Origin: Phalacrocorax aristotelis
Lineage: Eukaryota > Chordata > Aves > Suliformes > Phalacrocoracidae
DNA length: 64,000 bases
Reading direction: 5' to 3'
NCBI RefSeq assembly: GCF_949628215.1
Contig: NC_134311.1
Span: forward strand, 62,480,205 to 62,544,204
The notes beneath the pieces are model-generated. The model saw only the letters and a list, made by a program, of their open reading frames with translations, made no database searches and was not told the DNA's origin. The position numbers and the translations under genes are program-made. Below, in pieces: positions 48,007 to 60,375 of this stretch; the stretch's first letter is position 1, and every line of letters starts with the position of its first letter.

Positions 48007-51000
48007 GAGAAAAGACTGGCTCTGTTTAGGCCTTCATTAGTGCCTCTTCACACTTTCTCCTGTGTTTCTCATAAATTAAGCTAGTTATTTTTATCTGAAT
48101 ACAGATAGAAATACTGAAATTAAGTGAAGAGTAATTTGACAAAGTACAATAAGGACTGTGGTTTTGTGGAAAATTTGCAGTCCAGACTTACTAAAGACTT
48201 TTATGCACTACATAAAATCTTATGTCTGGATAGCTGAACAAGCCTTTGTGCTACCTTGGGTTTTTCTGTATTGTCATATCAGATTTACACATGATTGAAA
48301 ATGGCAAGTTTCGATTAATCACATCAGCCAATACACCTCCTAGAAGAAATACTTCCATTTGTGACAGTGTACAAGCCTAAAAAGCCAGCTTTAGTTGCTT
48401 GGAGCATCTTTGTGCAAAAGTAAGACTGAAGCTTAGTATTCTAACTTGGAAGAATACTTGTCATATACTTTTCAGTAGCCTGTCTGACTTTCTGAATTTT
48501 GACTTGGCCCAGTGTCTCATTTTCCAGCTTACCAGACATGCAAATCATGTCGATCCCCATTTAAAAATTATAAAAATTAAATAGAACTTGCTATGGTGTG
48601 CAAATAAAAAAACACCATGGTTGCTTGACTCTGAATGCTACTATAGTAATTGATATTCTGCCTACATTTAGATATGCGTGCGCATGAATTATATAATAAT
48701 TTGGCCTAAAAATGTGCCTTGCAACTTGACACAAAGCAATTCAGTCTCATGTTCAAAAGCTTAAAAATCCAGAAGAAAACATGGATTAACAGTTATTTAA
48801 AGGTTTTGTACCAAGATCACTGTCTGATTACACCATACCTCTCCAGTCATGTAAATTGCCTTTCTATAAAGTGCACCCTTGCTGTACACAGCTTGAGAGG
48901 CAGGTAATGAGCTATTTTTACCATTTTACTAACTACGCAAGGGAATATGACCTCCTTCCTGATTGACTACAGTGATCAGTGTGCTGCAACCTCACTGCTA
49001 ATGCCCCAGGACCTCCTCAAAACTGAAAGCAGCAAAAAACCAAAGTATTGAAGTCATTGAAGCTCTCAGAAGAAAAAATGTCAATGTTACTGGTAGTATG
49101 TATCTATTAGCAATTAACATTTAGATGGTTGTTAAAATCCCTTACTTTTTTCCTATGTCTCACTTTTCCCCTGTTCATATGGTTTGCATTTTATTGAAGA
49201 AGATGCATTTCTTGGAGCCTGTCTCTATCAAGGTTTAAAAAAAAAAAAAAGAAATTACATTAAAATAAGCCCCTTCTCCAGAGGTAACAAGGAATTTTAT
49301 GACGCTCTGGTTTTTTTCTACCTTAACTTAGTCTAGTCAGCTTTCTAATCTGACACTAACAAAACCTTAATTCAAAACACTAAATGCTGTGTTGTGAGAA
49401 TAAAACAAGGGGTTTATTTCTCCTTCAGCAAAAGAAATATGTTTTTAAGACCACCTGAAACCTTTTGAGCTGTGACCTCCGGTGCTGCTGCTCCGCAAAG
49501 CGCTTGCTAAAGGCCCTGGAAAGGCAGGTGTCAGTATCATTTCAGCCTCCCCTGTCCTTGTCTCCAGCTTGCATGGAAGGACAGGTATACATATAAATGC
49601 TCACATGTCTTCTGCTTTTGTTACAAATAAATTCAATGCTAGAGTAAATTCTTAAGATTACTTCTTGAAGTCTGGACTATTTAAAACAGATAAAGAATGC
49701 AGAATCTTTAATAACATTTCAGTATTCCACAGTTCCTTTCTCCCAACAGTATTTTTTTATCTGAGCCTTTTTTTAAACTAAAAGGCTATGTTGCAGCTTA
49801 CTGTAACTACACCTTTCTTCAAACTAGTCCCCTTCCTTTCTCCCCACTCAACCTCACCATCTTCAAACTCCCTCCCAGAGGGCAGGGGCATAATGAAAAC
49901 TATGCTGTCACAAGACAGCAGAGATGATCTTTGGGTTTTTCAGAGGTTGAAGGAATATTCCCTTGTCATTCCTTGTGGAAAATAATAGCAGTTACTTTAC
50001 TAGGGGATGGGTTGTTTTTTTCTATGCAACCTTCATAGTGACTGTAGAAACCACAAGAAAAAGAAAAGTCTCTGATCTGTGTGCATGCTTATTAGAACTG
50101 CCCTGCAGCCACGTGCTTCTAATCCACCTCCTCATTTCTGAAATCTGGCTGGGCCATGACCTGGCTACTTAATCTGAACATTGCTTCAAAGGCCTGGCTG
50201 TTTTCAAAAACATGCTGATGACCTTTTTTTTTTTAAAAAAAAAAAAAAAAAAGTGATCCAGTGATACTAACTTTTGATAGCATATGTGATATTTGAGGGA
50301 CAGCTTTGGTTATTCCTGAAGTTGCTATTTCCCTTCCTGTTGTGTAAAGGGAAGACATTTTTTTCTCAGTTGTTAGTCATGGGTCATTTCCAATGTTAAA
50401 CAAACAGTGTCAAGTGATTCTCATTTTTAAATGTGTGTGCTAACAAGAGTTCTGGCCTGTCACTCCTGGCATCTTTCTTTGTTGTTTACTGGCCAGTGGT
50501 AATAAACTCACAGAATTGTGCAGGAGTGTATCCTAGAGAGAATTCTGTTGTTCTGGCAGAGTTACAGTCTATCTTTCAGGCTTGTGTATTTATCTAGGGC
50601 TAAAATACTAAAGACTAAGCAGGATGTACTGCTCGGTGAGCAGCTTGTAGAAGCCACAATATATAAATAACAGGTTTACAGCTACTTCACAAACCTATGT
50701 GCCAAATATTATATCATGCAGTGTTCAGGCTTTAACTTGATTTTGTACTTCAGATTGTTAACAATCTAATTGTATCAAATGGCTGCATACAGGTTTTTAA
50801 GAGTGTCTGTAATGTAATAATAGCAATCCACTTAAATTCTCAGAACTTGGCCATAATATAGTAATTAAAGAAAAGGTTCCACCCCCAATAACTGTGGTGG
50901 ACTTTACCTAATAAAGGCATTATTAAATCACTCTTCAGTATTGACACTTGCATATCCACCTTGATTTCCTGGACTGGAATGCTTCAGGCAGGGGTGGGAA

Positions 51001-53300
51001 AATAGTTGTAAAGACTATTACAACGGGTAGTGATAAAGACCTTGTTACCTTGGTGTCAGGGAAGGGAAGCTAGTAGGAACAGAAAGTATTTTTCTGTATT
51101 GGCATGTTTGAAACATCTCTTAAGTGCAGGCTGGCTAACTGCTCCTCTGTCTACAAGAAAAGTGAATACATTTATCACCATAGTGCTCTTGTAGTGGTCC
51201 TGTTAAAACAGGAGATTGTTGGGGTTGTTTCTGTGGTGTGTTGGCCTGCTTTCAGGGCTCTTAGTCTGGGAATATCCTCTCCCACTGTAATGAAAGTCTT
51301 GGGATTATGTTCCATACAGCCCACAGTAGTAAACTCAACTGCCTGTTAAGCCTTAACCTGGCAGTCCAAAGCACAGCAGAGCAAAAATTTTTCTAAACTT
51401 CCTTCTGGAGCGTTTGTGATAAGCATGTGCCTGTCCATGCTACAGCAGCCTAGCAAAATGCTGATTATCAGGACTGGAAAAAACTTTGGTCCTGGGAGGA
51501 GGAGGAGGGAGTTTGCACACGAGGGCCAAGTCTGGTTCCTGGGCGCTGGAAAAGCCCCATGGCCTGAGGTGGGGTTTGCAGCTTCAGCTTTGACTGTAAA
51601 TCGTGAGCACCACCAGATGGTTAAAATTTACATTAGTGTGCCCAATATGTAGAAATCACCATTTAACTTCAGTAACTGAACTTGTTTAATTAGTGCCAGG
51701 TCTTGGGTATTCAAGGCCTATGTCAATATATGCTGCTATGGTATTGACTTCACAGAGGGATCTGAAACTCCAAAAACTCTCAAACTTTTATATAGTCAGC
51801 CCTGTTCCAGGACATACAGGTTTTAAATTGTAATTTATGTGCATTAAACGGGACTAAATACAGTAGTTTGTTTTCCCTGAGACAGTTGTAATTGAGATTA
51901 ACTGTTATTTGGATTCATTCCTTTAACTATGTTAAAAAGTTCTCCTGACTGATGGATTGTAAAACTTCATTAATCCCCAGTAACCTTGTCTGTTTGCTAG
52001 GATGGATACATACAGCCGTTTTAAATGACAAGAGTTGCCTTTAATGTTATTTGGAAGCATTTTATAACAAAAATGTTGAGCCTTTTGTCATGAAGCAGTC
52101 ATCTGGGAGTTACAGCCAACCCCACAGTCTTCAGCGTAGCTCTCAATCCAAAAATCTGCAGTAAAGTGGAGATATGAGTGCAAATGTCTGGAGAAGGGTG
52201 AAATTAAGTATCTTGCATTGGACTCTCAAATTCACATTTCTCTTCCTTAAAAGTGAAAGGATCAGTTAAAAAAAAAAAAGGTTAAGCTAAAATGTTCATG
52301 TGTTTGCTGTCACTGTGGTTTCCCTTGTAGAACTTGTGCAATCTGAGCCATTCCTCAAAATGAAAGCAGTGCTGATGTAATGCACAACGATGCATTTTTA
52401 AGGCCACAAGATTTGATACAAATTTAAAGTTAACGACTAAGGGCCAGATCTCAACCATTGTCTACTTCCCGCCCTCTTAATTTCAGTGCAGAGAGGGGGC
52501 AGGCCATTGAACCTCCAGAATGCAGCCTTAGCCAGTACTTGTGCTTATTTGCAAAGACAACTTTGAAGGGGATATACGCAATAAAGACATTGCTACTATG
52601 CAGAAGCACACTTCTGTAACAATAGATGCAAAACACGTGCGGCACAACTGTTGACAGATGGCTGGAAGGGTCCACATCCTCCTGCTTGGACTGAAGCTTC
52701 TTCTGCACCACGCACTGGCTGCTCTTCTCCGGGGATGGGAGGCGCAGTAGATGAGCATTCTCTGCAGCGTTGGAACTGGTAACACCTGTCGCTTTTCTTC
52801 ATATCAAAGCACATTCATTAATGGATCCAGTCAACCTGCAGTATTTTTTTTTAACACACCAAACTTGTTTACAGTGTCACGTTCAGCCTGACACTTTGGT
52901 ACAGCGATGTATGGTCTAGTAACCAACTGCTTTTTTTTGGGGATAAGAAGTCTATGGTCAAGGTTACTGGTCACCAAATGTTGCTGTGCCGATTTATGCA
53001 CCTAGGTAAGCGGAGGTGTGGGACACAGGGATGGATGTACTAATAAGGAAAGTGCCTTGATGCTGGATTGGATTGCTAGTGAATGTAAACATTAAGTCAA
53101 ATTTTACTATGTACTTTAAGCATGGCTGCTTAAGCTCCTGGTAATTTGAATGCCAGCTTTAAAGGGCTTGCGTACTCCGGCCAGAGGTTAAACTTGTAAA
53201 TTGCTGCATAAGCTGTCTCTGTATGGAAATGTGTTTTAATACCAGTACACTATCTTCATTCTTTTGCAAGCTGCATGTTTATTGTCATATAAACTCTGCT
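48007..53300 (+). other. Probable IL6ST 3' UTR (end uncertain)
   Basis: After the stop codon the sequence is AT-rich and gene-free for over 5 kb, similar to the long 3' UTR known for mammalian IL6ST. AATAAA signals occur at 48603, 49399, 49626, 50501, 50910 and 52580, so several alternative ends are possible. A homopolymer T11-A18 lies at 50224-50252. The true 3' end cannot be placed by eye; 53300 is an estimate from where sequence character changes. Confidence 0.5.
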
Positions 53301-56300
53301 TTCTACAATTTATTTTATGGTCAGTTTTGAATGTCTTCCTCTTTGTTACCCAACTGAGCCTGAATGTTGCATTTACCTAGTACATAATATATGAAAAGAA
53401 AACTAAACAAAATCCATACTTAATTTGTGTGCTGGAGTCAGTGTTTTGTAAGGCTGACTTAAGTAGTAACCACAGAAGGGGAAGAGTCTGGGCACTATTA
53501 ATCGGCAAGAAATGGAGGGACATTCCCATAAAGCATGGTGTGCCAGGACAAAAGGCTACCCAATTGGGTACACAGGGCAGGTTCAGTAGCAGGTGAATGC
53601 TCTTTAGTCCTCCCTGTATTACTGTTCCTGTGGATAGGTGTTGGCTGTGACTGGCTGACCTTGGTGGTGAGACAGGTCACTGTCCCAGGGACCCAGCTCT
53701 GTTCTTGCCACTGGCCATGGGTGTGGGTGTTCTGCACCCCAGGGTCTTGCCCGGGAGGGGATGGCTGTGTCTGCCTGCAGCTCCGTGTCCTGAAGATGTG
53801 GAACTGGTGCTCTAGGCAGGCTTGTTTAGGTCTTTCAAAGAGGGAAGAATGTCCAAAAATCCAGTTCTCAGGAACACTACAGGAGTGAGGAGCAGGGTAT
53901 AATGCTGTCTCACCTCCAGGAAAGGAGTCACAGATGTGGATATGCCTGACATTGCCCTCAGTCTCACCTGAGTGTGGTTCTTCCATTTCTAATGGGTGGA
54001 GGATCCTCACACGCCTTTAGTGAACTTGCATCTCGGTAAAAAGCACAGTTGGATCTTCAAAGGATGGTCACATCTGTGAAAGGATTCAAGGGTGGCACGT
54101 GAGGAAAGACAGCTTCCCCTTCCTGGCTAAAGTCCTGATTTGTGTAGGAAGACCCAGACCCATGTAAAACTGAGGGGCAGAGGGGTGCAGGTGAGGTGTT
54201 ATATTTTGTGTCTCCTCCAGCACCAGCAATCACTTCTTCACTGCCACAGAAGAGCCATCACTGTTAACACTTTGGTGTTAAATTAGATGCAAACCTAACA
54301 CTAGACTCCTTTTTCAAAATGTTAGTTCACTGCACAGCAGTTCACTTACACCCATTTCACGTAAGGCCCCTGAAGTTTCTACAAGCACATGGTTTTTTAT
54401 GTCCTCACCTGAGCTCGCAGCTGCTGACTGTCAGTGCAGTTCTGCTTCCAAACTGCAGGGCAAAGCACAAGCAGAAAAGGAGGCAGCAGCTTCGTCTTTA
54501 TAGACTGCATCACTGCTGGCAGAGCAAGATTGCTTCCTGTAACTGTTAAACAAAGGAAATAAGGCTGGACAGTGAATGCCGGGAATGCCCTGCTTTCCAC
54601 AGGAAACACATTCGTGTGTAGTGAACACATCACAACACCAGAAGCCGCCAGGTTCCTGGGGGTGGCCATCCATCCCCATGACCAGGGGCCAGCAGAGTCC
54701 ACAGGGGAGCTGGGGACGCGCCTAATGGTGTGAAGCCCTGGGACAGCCTGGGTTTGTCCAGCCAGGACAAGGTGCTGGGCAGCAACGCAGCACAACAGGC
54801 CCTGAGCCACATGGAGATGTGCAGGAGCCCTGACAGCCCTGCACACTTCAGGGTGATGTATTTGGAGGGCTGGTGGGAGATTACGGCTGCATTTTGACCA
54901 CTGATAATCACAGTGACATTGAACCTCTGTGCAAAAGCATCTTAACATATATTTTCCAGCCATTTGTGCTGTTCATGGTAGAACAATCCAGTGCCTTCCT
55001 GTCTTCCCAGCAGTCTCCAACTACCATGAAATAACTAGCAGAGCCAAAATGTCCCTCCCACCCCCTACAAATATCTAGGAAATTCCTGGCTCAACCAGGG
55101 AGGCTCTGAGCACGAATGACACAATCGGGACATACAGGACGAAATTGAGAGTGAGTAATCCGACTCCAGGCTTGCCTGCAAAATGGAAACATACTGTGAA
55201 CTGGTGTGCTAGGCAGCAGACTGGTTGTCCTTTTACGATAACACATAAGTCATGCTGTGGGCTCAGGCACTGAGCTGGTCAGGGGCCGGTGACGGGCTTC
55301 CATGAGGGGACAGCTTTGCAGAAGACATCCATTGGTACCCACCAGTGCTCAGCCAGACCTCTGCAACTGCTGGCGCAGCCCATAATCCTGAGTGCACAAT
55401 GCCATGCAGCAGGTTCTGGGCACCAAAATCCCAGATAAACTCCTCAGAAAATGTTCTTCAAGGCTGCGAGTGCCTGGGACACTCATTACCTCCAGGATGC
55501 AGCTGAGCAGCTGGCACATGCCGGTAATGGTAACCGGGACCAGTGACGGAGCACCCTGGTGCTGGTGCCTGTGGGCAGGAGCTGGCGCATCACCTAGGGA
55601 CCCAGAGCTCTACAGGTCTACTGCTGTCAGCAGCACAGCATGGCCCCAGTTCTGGCATTCAAGGTGTGTTTCTGGGAGGTCCTGGGCAGCCAAGCCTGGC
55701 CCCAGCACCCCAAGACCAGTTCAGCCCACCAGGACCATGCCAGGAGATGGCAGCAGCATGTCACCTTTAACAGCTGGACAGGCTGACTGCTCCAGCCTCA
55801 GCTCCAACTTGTGGCCAAACCACTCATGTAGTTTTTTTAATATTTAGTCTCTGACAATTTAGCAAGACCCCTTGGCGTCTCTTCTGCCTCCCCCTTTGTC
55901 AGCAAAAGCTCTGACCCTTGTTTTATGCTTCCACCACCCACAATCCTGAGTGGGACATTAAATGCAGACCCGTGGGCAGGCTTACTGCCCGCATGCTGCC
56001 AGACAGGCCGGTGTCCCAGTGCCCTCTGGCACACGTTCCATTCAGTCGGTACTGCACAATAGCCTGTCCACATGAAACAGGCCCGTATTCCTGGCTCCTT
56101 GTCCCTATGGGCTAACATGCTGGGATTTGCTAACAGGAAGCCTGTTCTCATGCATTGCTACAGCCTGAATCACTGCACTGCACCATCCAGATAAGTCATC
56201 ACCACTGACCTTCATTTGTTACCAATATACATTCCCATGCACTTTGGGAACAAACATGGGGGGGTCTTTAAACCATTTTTGGATGAGACCTGTGGCAGCA

Positions 56301-57386
56301 ACTATTCCTGCTTTAATGGATGCAGCTTTTTCCCTTGTTTTGAGGAGGTTCAGCACTGGAGAAAGAACATGTGTGGCTGCATGGGCCCCAAAGAGCCCCG
56401 GGGACCACCCTACCCTGCACACAGCCTCTCTCCACCACCACTGCAGGACTCCATTACGGATGAGGCAAGGGTGCTATGTTGGTACTAAGATAAAATTTCC
56501 TAGATGGAGGTACTGTAATAACCTTTAAAACTTCCAACTGCCATTTATCATGGATTATGTGAAGTTTACCCTGTCTTGAGGAAAAGACACATGAAGAGGC
56601 TTCCTCCTTCCCTCCCCATCTTCATCTCCCAGACATTCACCTGGAAAAGCACTTGTCAGTTCCTCCAAGACAAACACAGATGTTTCCAGAGCCTGCTCAG
56701 GGCACAGCTCTTTCAGCAAGTCTCTATTATGTTCCATTTGCTGCGTGCATTTTTACTCACCTTCAGAGAGAAAGTGTGTCTTTCCTCTTTAAGTGAAACT
56801 AGTAGCAATCTTGTTTGTCTGTGTCAGAGAGCCTATTTATTTTATTTATTAATATAAACTAATGCTATTTAGATAGATGATGCAGAGATACACATCTGTA
56901 TATGAAAGCAAGTTGAATCATTACATAAGTATGAAAAATAAAGGAATTCATATAAGTCTTTAAAATTAGCCTGAATGTGACGCAGGGAAAAGGTCAGACT
57001 CCGTGAGAGCACAACATGTGGAGTAATTTAAATAAAAATGTCAACGTAGAAACACCAAAAATAAACAAACACTGCAAGAGCACAAACTCCTTTAAAGGCA
57101 GTGAAACTGAGACTCAGCCACAAAAGCTGGAGTAAACAGATATACCTCACATAACGTGTGTTCCTCTCCAGAAAGAAACTCAAGTTAGCTGGCCCTATCA
57201 TCAAAGAAAAGAAAAAAAACATCAGTCCTTACAAGATTAAATGTCAGCGGTGGGCACAGAACAACCACAAGCTGGAGACAATGCATCCAAGACTTTATCT
57301 GAGGATGTGGCAACAAAAATCACCCAGCACAAAGCAAGCAGGGGCACACGAGGGATTTTCCCTGCACGCCTACAGTCCTATCCCAT
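53301..57386. other. GC-richer intergenic DNA, no gene identified
   Basis: Base composition rises relative to the flanks. Open frames are found on both strands (53498-54010 -, 54397-54963 -, 55392-55847 +, 55837-56151 -), but none shows a family signature. In mammals IL31RA lies tail-to-tail with IL6ST on this side; I could not find its WSxWS, transmembrane or box 1 exons. One candidate exon is listed at 54409-54536. Confidence 0.4.
54409..54536 (-). CDS. Candidate signal-peptide exon of an unidentified minus-strand gene
   Basis: On the minus strand a pyrimidine-rich acceptor (TTTCCTTTGTTTAACAG, then TTACAG) precedes an exon starting at 54536. The exon contains ATG at 54510 followed by 34 codons and ends in a strong donor, CTCAG|GTGAGG, at 54409. 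The peptide has a basic start and a hydrophobic core (KLLPPFLLVLCPAVW), the form of a cleavable signal peptide, and the donor leaves phase 0. The layout (short leader after an acceptor, ATG, signal peptide, donor) matches IL6ST exon 2. I could not identify the next exon between here and the IL6ST 3' UTR, nor the family, so a chance combination remains possible. Confidence 0.25.
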
Positions 57387-57705
57387 TGTCCTGGTTTTGA
57401 CTGGGATAGAGTTAATTTTTGTGTGTGTGTCCTAGTAGCTGGTTCAGTGCTGTGGCTTGGGTTTAGTATGAGAATAATGTTGGTAATGCACTGATGTTTT
57501 AGTTGTGCTAAGTAGTGCTTACACTAAACTAACGACTTTTCCAGCCTCCCGTTCTCTGCCAGGTACACAAAGCTGGGAGGGGGCACAGCCAGGACAGCTG
57601 ACCCCAACAGACCAAAGGGACATTCCATATCCTATGACATCATGCTCTATATAAACCAGGGGGGAGTTGGCTTGGGGGGAGCCAGCGATTGCTACTTGGG
57701 GACAG
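57387..57705 (+). repeat. 5' LTR, truncated
   Basis: About 320 bp of U3 and early R, against about 570 bp for the solo copy at 13.9 kb. It shares the TGTCCTGG start, AGCTGGGAGGGGG, a TGACATCATGCT block and the TATA box at 57648. Confidence 0.8.
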
Positions 57706-57909
57706 GTGAGCACTGCTGCTCCGATGCTGGGATAACAGGGCCAGTAGTCTGGAATTAGAGGGGAAGGAAGCCAAACAACTGGGATCCCTTTCTAGGGAAG
57801 GGGGCATTGACAAAGCAATTGGAAACAGGACACAAGCCCTCAGCCTCTGGAGGCAACTCCTGTCAGGTGTCAAGGAAAGGTAACCCTTCAAGGAGGATGT
57901 TAACATGCC

Positions 57910-58268
57910 ACCCACGCAAGTGGATCACCATGGAGAGAGGTACCCAGTACCTCAGGGAATTAGCCATGCTGGAGGTGATTTATAATGATCTGGACATCAA
58001 GCAGTTATCCAAAGATCCAGATGAAGTCAAGTGCACACAACCCATGTGGCAGAAGTTTGTAAGGAACACACCACCATCGTATGCCAACTCATTGGCAGTA
58101 ATGACCTGGAAAGACAGAGAAGGGCAAACAGTGGATGAATTGGCTGGTCAACTCTGGCAATGCAAAGAAAGTCTCTCTTCCTCCCCACAGGCCTGCACCT
58201 TGGCTGTGAAAAATCGCTCTGAAAAACTGTCCCAGGAGTTCCAGCAATGCAAAGAGGATATATCCTGA
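57910..58268 (+). pseudogene. gag-like remnant
   Basis: An open frame (57807-58268) whose part from about residue 35 onward has an ordered charged/helical character beginning near TQYLRELAMLEVIYNDLD, placed directly after the leader as gag should be. It is short for a gag protein and ends at a TGA at 58266. It was assigned by position and by the ERV-L relationship of the following pol fragment. Confidence 0.6.
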
Positions 58269-58878
58269 TCCCCACCTGTATGGAACAGTACCTCAGCTAT
58301 CAGGAGTAAATGTCCCTCTGCTCAAGAGAGAGAATATAGTGGGTATACACCACGGGCCGCAGGCCACCTGTGTGACCATGGAGAGGACGTGAGGAAGTGG
58401 GATGCAAAATCTACCTTGACCCTAGAGGTACTGGTACGTGAGTTGCAAGGAAAAACAACCACAAAAGGACATTCTTCTAAGAAAACTGCTGCTCCAGTCT
58501 CCAGTGAGCAGTTCTCCAGACACAATAGAAGGGCTGGTCTTAATAAAGGGACTTCTGACTCATATCTACAAGAAGTGAATAATCAATACGATGACCACGA
58601 CTAGAGGGGCCCTGCCTCCAGCCACGTGGAGGAAAGGGACAACCGGACTGTGTGGGTTCAATGGCCTGGCACATCAGACCAGTAAAAGGCTTCAGTGGAC
58701 ACTGGTGCACAGCGCACCCTAATGCCATCAAGCTATACAGGGCAGAACCCATCTGTATTGCTGGAGTGCACCGGTGGCAATATCGCACCAACCGAGACTC
58801 CCTGACTCCCACCGGCTGGAGAGCCAAGGAGTGATCAGTAAGACCTGCTCATCACCCTTTAGCAGTCCCATATAGCCA

Positions 58879-59181
58879 GTGCAGAAGCGGAGACTAACAG
58901 CAGACTATCACGGCCTGAATGAAGTCACTCTGCCACGGACCGCTGCTGTGCCAGACATGCTAGGACTTCAATCCGAACTGGAGTCAAAGGCGGCCAAGTG
59001 GTATGCCACAACTGATATCGCCAATGCATTCTTCTCCATCCCTCTGGCAGCAGAGTGCAGGCCACAGTTTGCTTTCACATGGAGGGGTGTCCAGTACACC
59101 TGGAATCGACTGCCCCAGGGGTGGAAACACAGTCCTACCATTTGCCATGGGCTGATCCATAATGCTTTGGAACAAGGGTGA
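58879..59181 (+). pseudogene. pol reverse-transcriptase fragment (ERV-L type)
   Basis: About 100 codons covering the N-terminal RT motifs: the fingers segment, the first catalytic aspartate in the motif A block (residue 46 of this frame, context TTDIA) and the LPQG motif (residues 78-81). It stops at a TGA at 59179, before the YxDD catalytic pair would appear. The fragment therefore lacks part of the active site and cannot be functional. Confidence 0.88.
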
Positions 59182-60375
59182 CAGACTTCCCCACCTTCCC
59201 GCATCACCCAGTGTTTGCACCCAGGTCCCTGAGCAAAAGCAATCCTACAAATGGGTTCGCCTTTGCCAGGGGCAGGAATAACCCAGACTCTCTTCCCCAG
59301 CATATTTTTTGTGTGCACTACAGGGACTTTATCCCCTTCCACAGTACAGTAAGAGTTTTGACTGGGCAGGGCCAGCTCAATTGGCAGATCCCAGGTTTTT
59401 AGCAGCTAAAGGAAAAGAGTTTCTTATTCATCATTCTTGGATATGCCAAGAGAGGAGTCACAAAAAGGCGGTCTTTTGACAGCCGATCTTGGCAGGGATT
59501 TTAAAGACTAACTGACAACAGTTTGGAGGCAGGACCTTTATCAGCACTGCAGGTAATAGCACTCTTCGCAAAGTGCATGAGGAAGTTTGCCAAGGCTGCA
59601 GGGTCTGCGGGTCATCTGAAGCAGCTGTTTGAACCTTTAGCTATTTAATAAAAAAAAGATCAGAATGCCCTTTTCACATATTAAAGGCCAATGAAAGGAC
59701 ATTATCAAAAGCAGATTTTTCTGGATGGATAGGCACAGGGGGCTTCCAGTAGTGAAAAACATCTTAGAAACATTAAGCAGGTAAAACCAATGGGCCTACA
59801 GGTTTTGAGTGTGGGAGTATTTTGGAGTGATGTTGCCCTTTCGCACATTTGTCGTACACTGACATAATATTAATCACAGAGCAGCTGGAACGAGCGCTCT
59901 TCAACACCTTCCTGCATTAAATCCTGTTGAAGTTCAACTTGTCCCATCTGTTTCATTGCACGTGACGGCTTTGAGATTGCTACACTTCCAGCCAGCAGCT
60001 GTGGTCTACGCTCATCAAATGAACTTCGTACTGGCTTTTAAAAGCCAGGCTTGAAATAGGAATTAAGATAAATAAGCAGGCCTGCTGATTCCCACCAGGC
60101 AAGGATGCATAAGAGGTCTAACCAAGAGGAAATTTTCTAGGTAGTAAATTCCAGAAGCAACTGATGACTGTCACCAAATTAATCTTTGACCCAAAGGTAA
60201 TCACAGACCCGATTTGGGACACCATCAGTCGAATATTAGGTGGTGCTGGTCCAGAGCAGGAGAAGGGGGACAGTGCTAGGGTTGGAGGCAGGGCAGCCCA
60301 GAGATCTCTCTCCCATGTGCGTACAGGAGAATGGACTTTCAGCTCCAAACCTGAGTTTGCGAGGGAATCAAAGAG
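59182..60375. other. Unassigned sequence after the ERV fragment
   Basis: No recognisable pol continuation (no YxDD, RNase H or integrase blocks) and no LTR. Some plus-strand frames look protein-like, for example 59230-59460 with scattered stops, but I cannot assign them. Confidence 0.4.

Larger units (their letters stand above)
57387..59181 (+). mobile_element. Decayed ERV-L-type endogenous retrovirus (LTR, gag-like, protease-like, RT-like parts)
   Basis: Starts at 57387 with TGTCCTGGTTTTGACTGGGA, the same LTR family as the solo LTR at 13.9 kb. A TATATAAA box is at 57648-57655. The R/U5 part and primer-binding site appear lost, and internal sequence follows from about 57710. A gag-like frame covers about 57910-58268. 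Between about 58280 and 58600 only short broken frames occur. A protease-like stretch around 58660-58830 is broken by stops and frameshifts, followed by the RT fragment at 58879. Recognition is by reverse transcriptase motif order and the class III (ERV-L) style of the RT. There is no env-like region, no 3' LTR and no intact gene. Confidence 0.88.

Noticed and set aside
52451-52814. Three overlapping minus-strand frames with cysteine-rich stretches
   Set aside because: Three frames are open at once, which indicates a locally stop-poor stretch. No shared splice structure or family resemblance was found; the region more likely belongs to the IL6ST 3' UTR.
55392-55847. 151-codon plus-strand frame
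   Set aside because: S/P/W-rich without a recognisable motif. A second frame is open over the same bases, and there is no exon structure.
53301-57386. Avian IL31RA, expected tail-to-tail with IL6ST
   Set aside because: No WSxWS, transmembrane or box 1-like exon was found on the minus strand. If present it must begin beyond the window or be too diverged to see.
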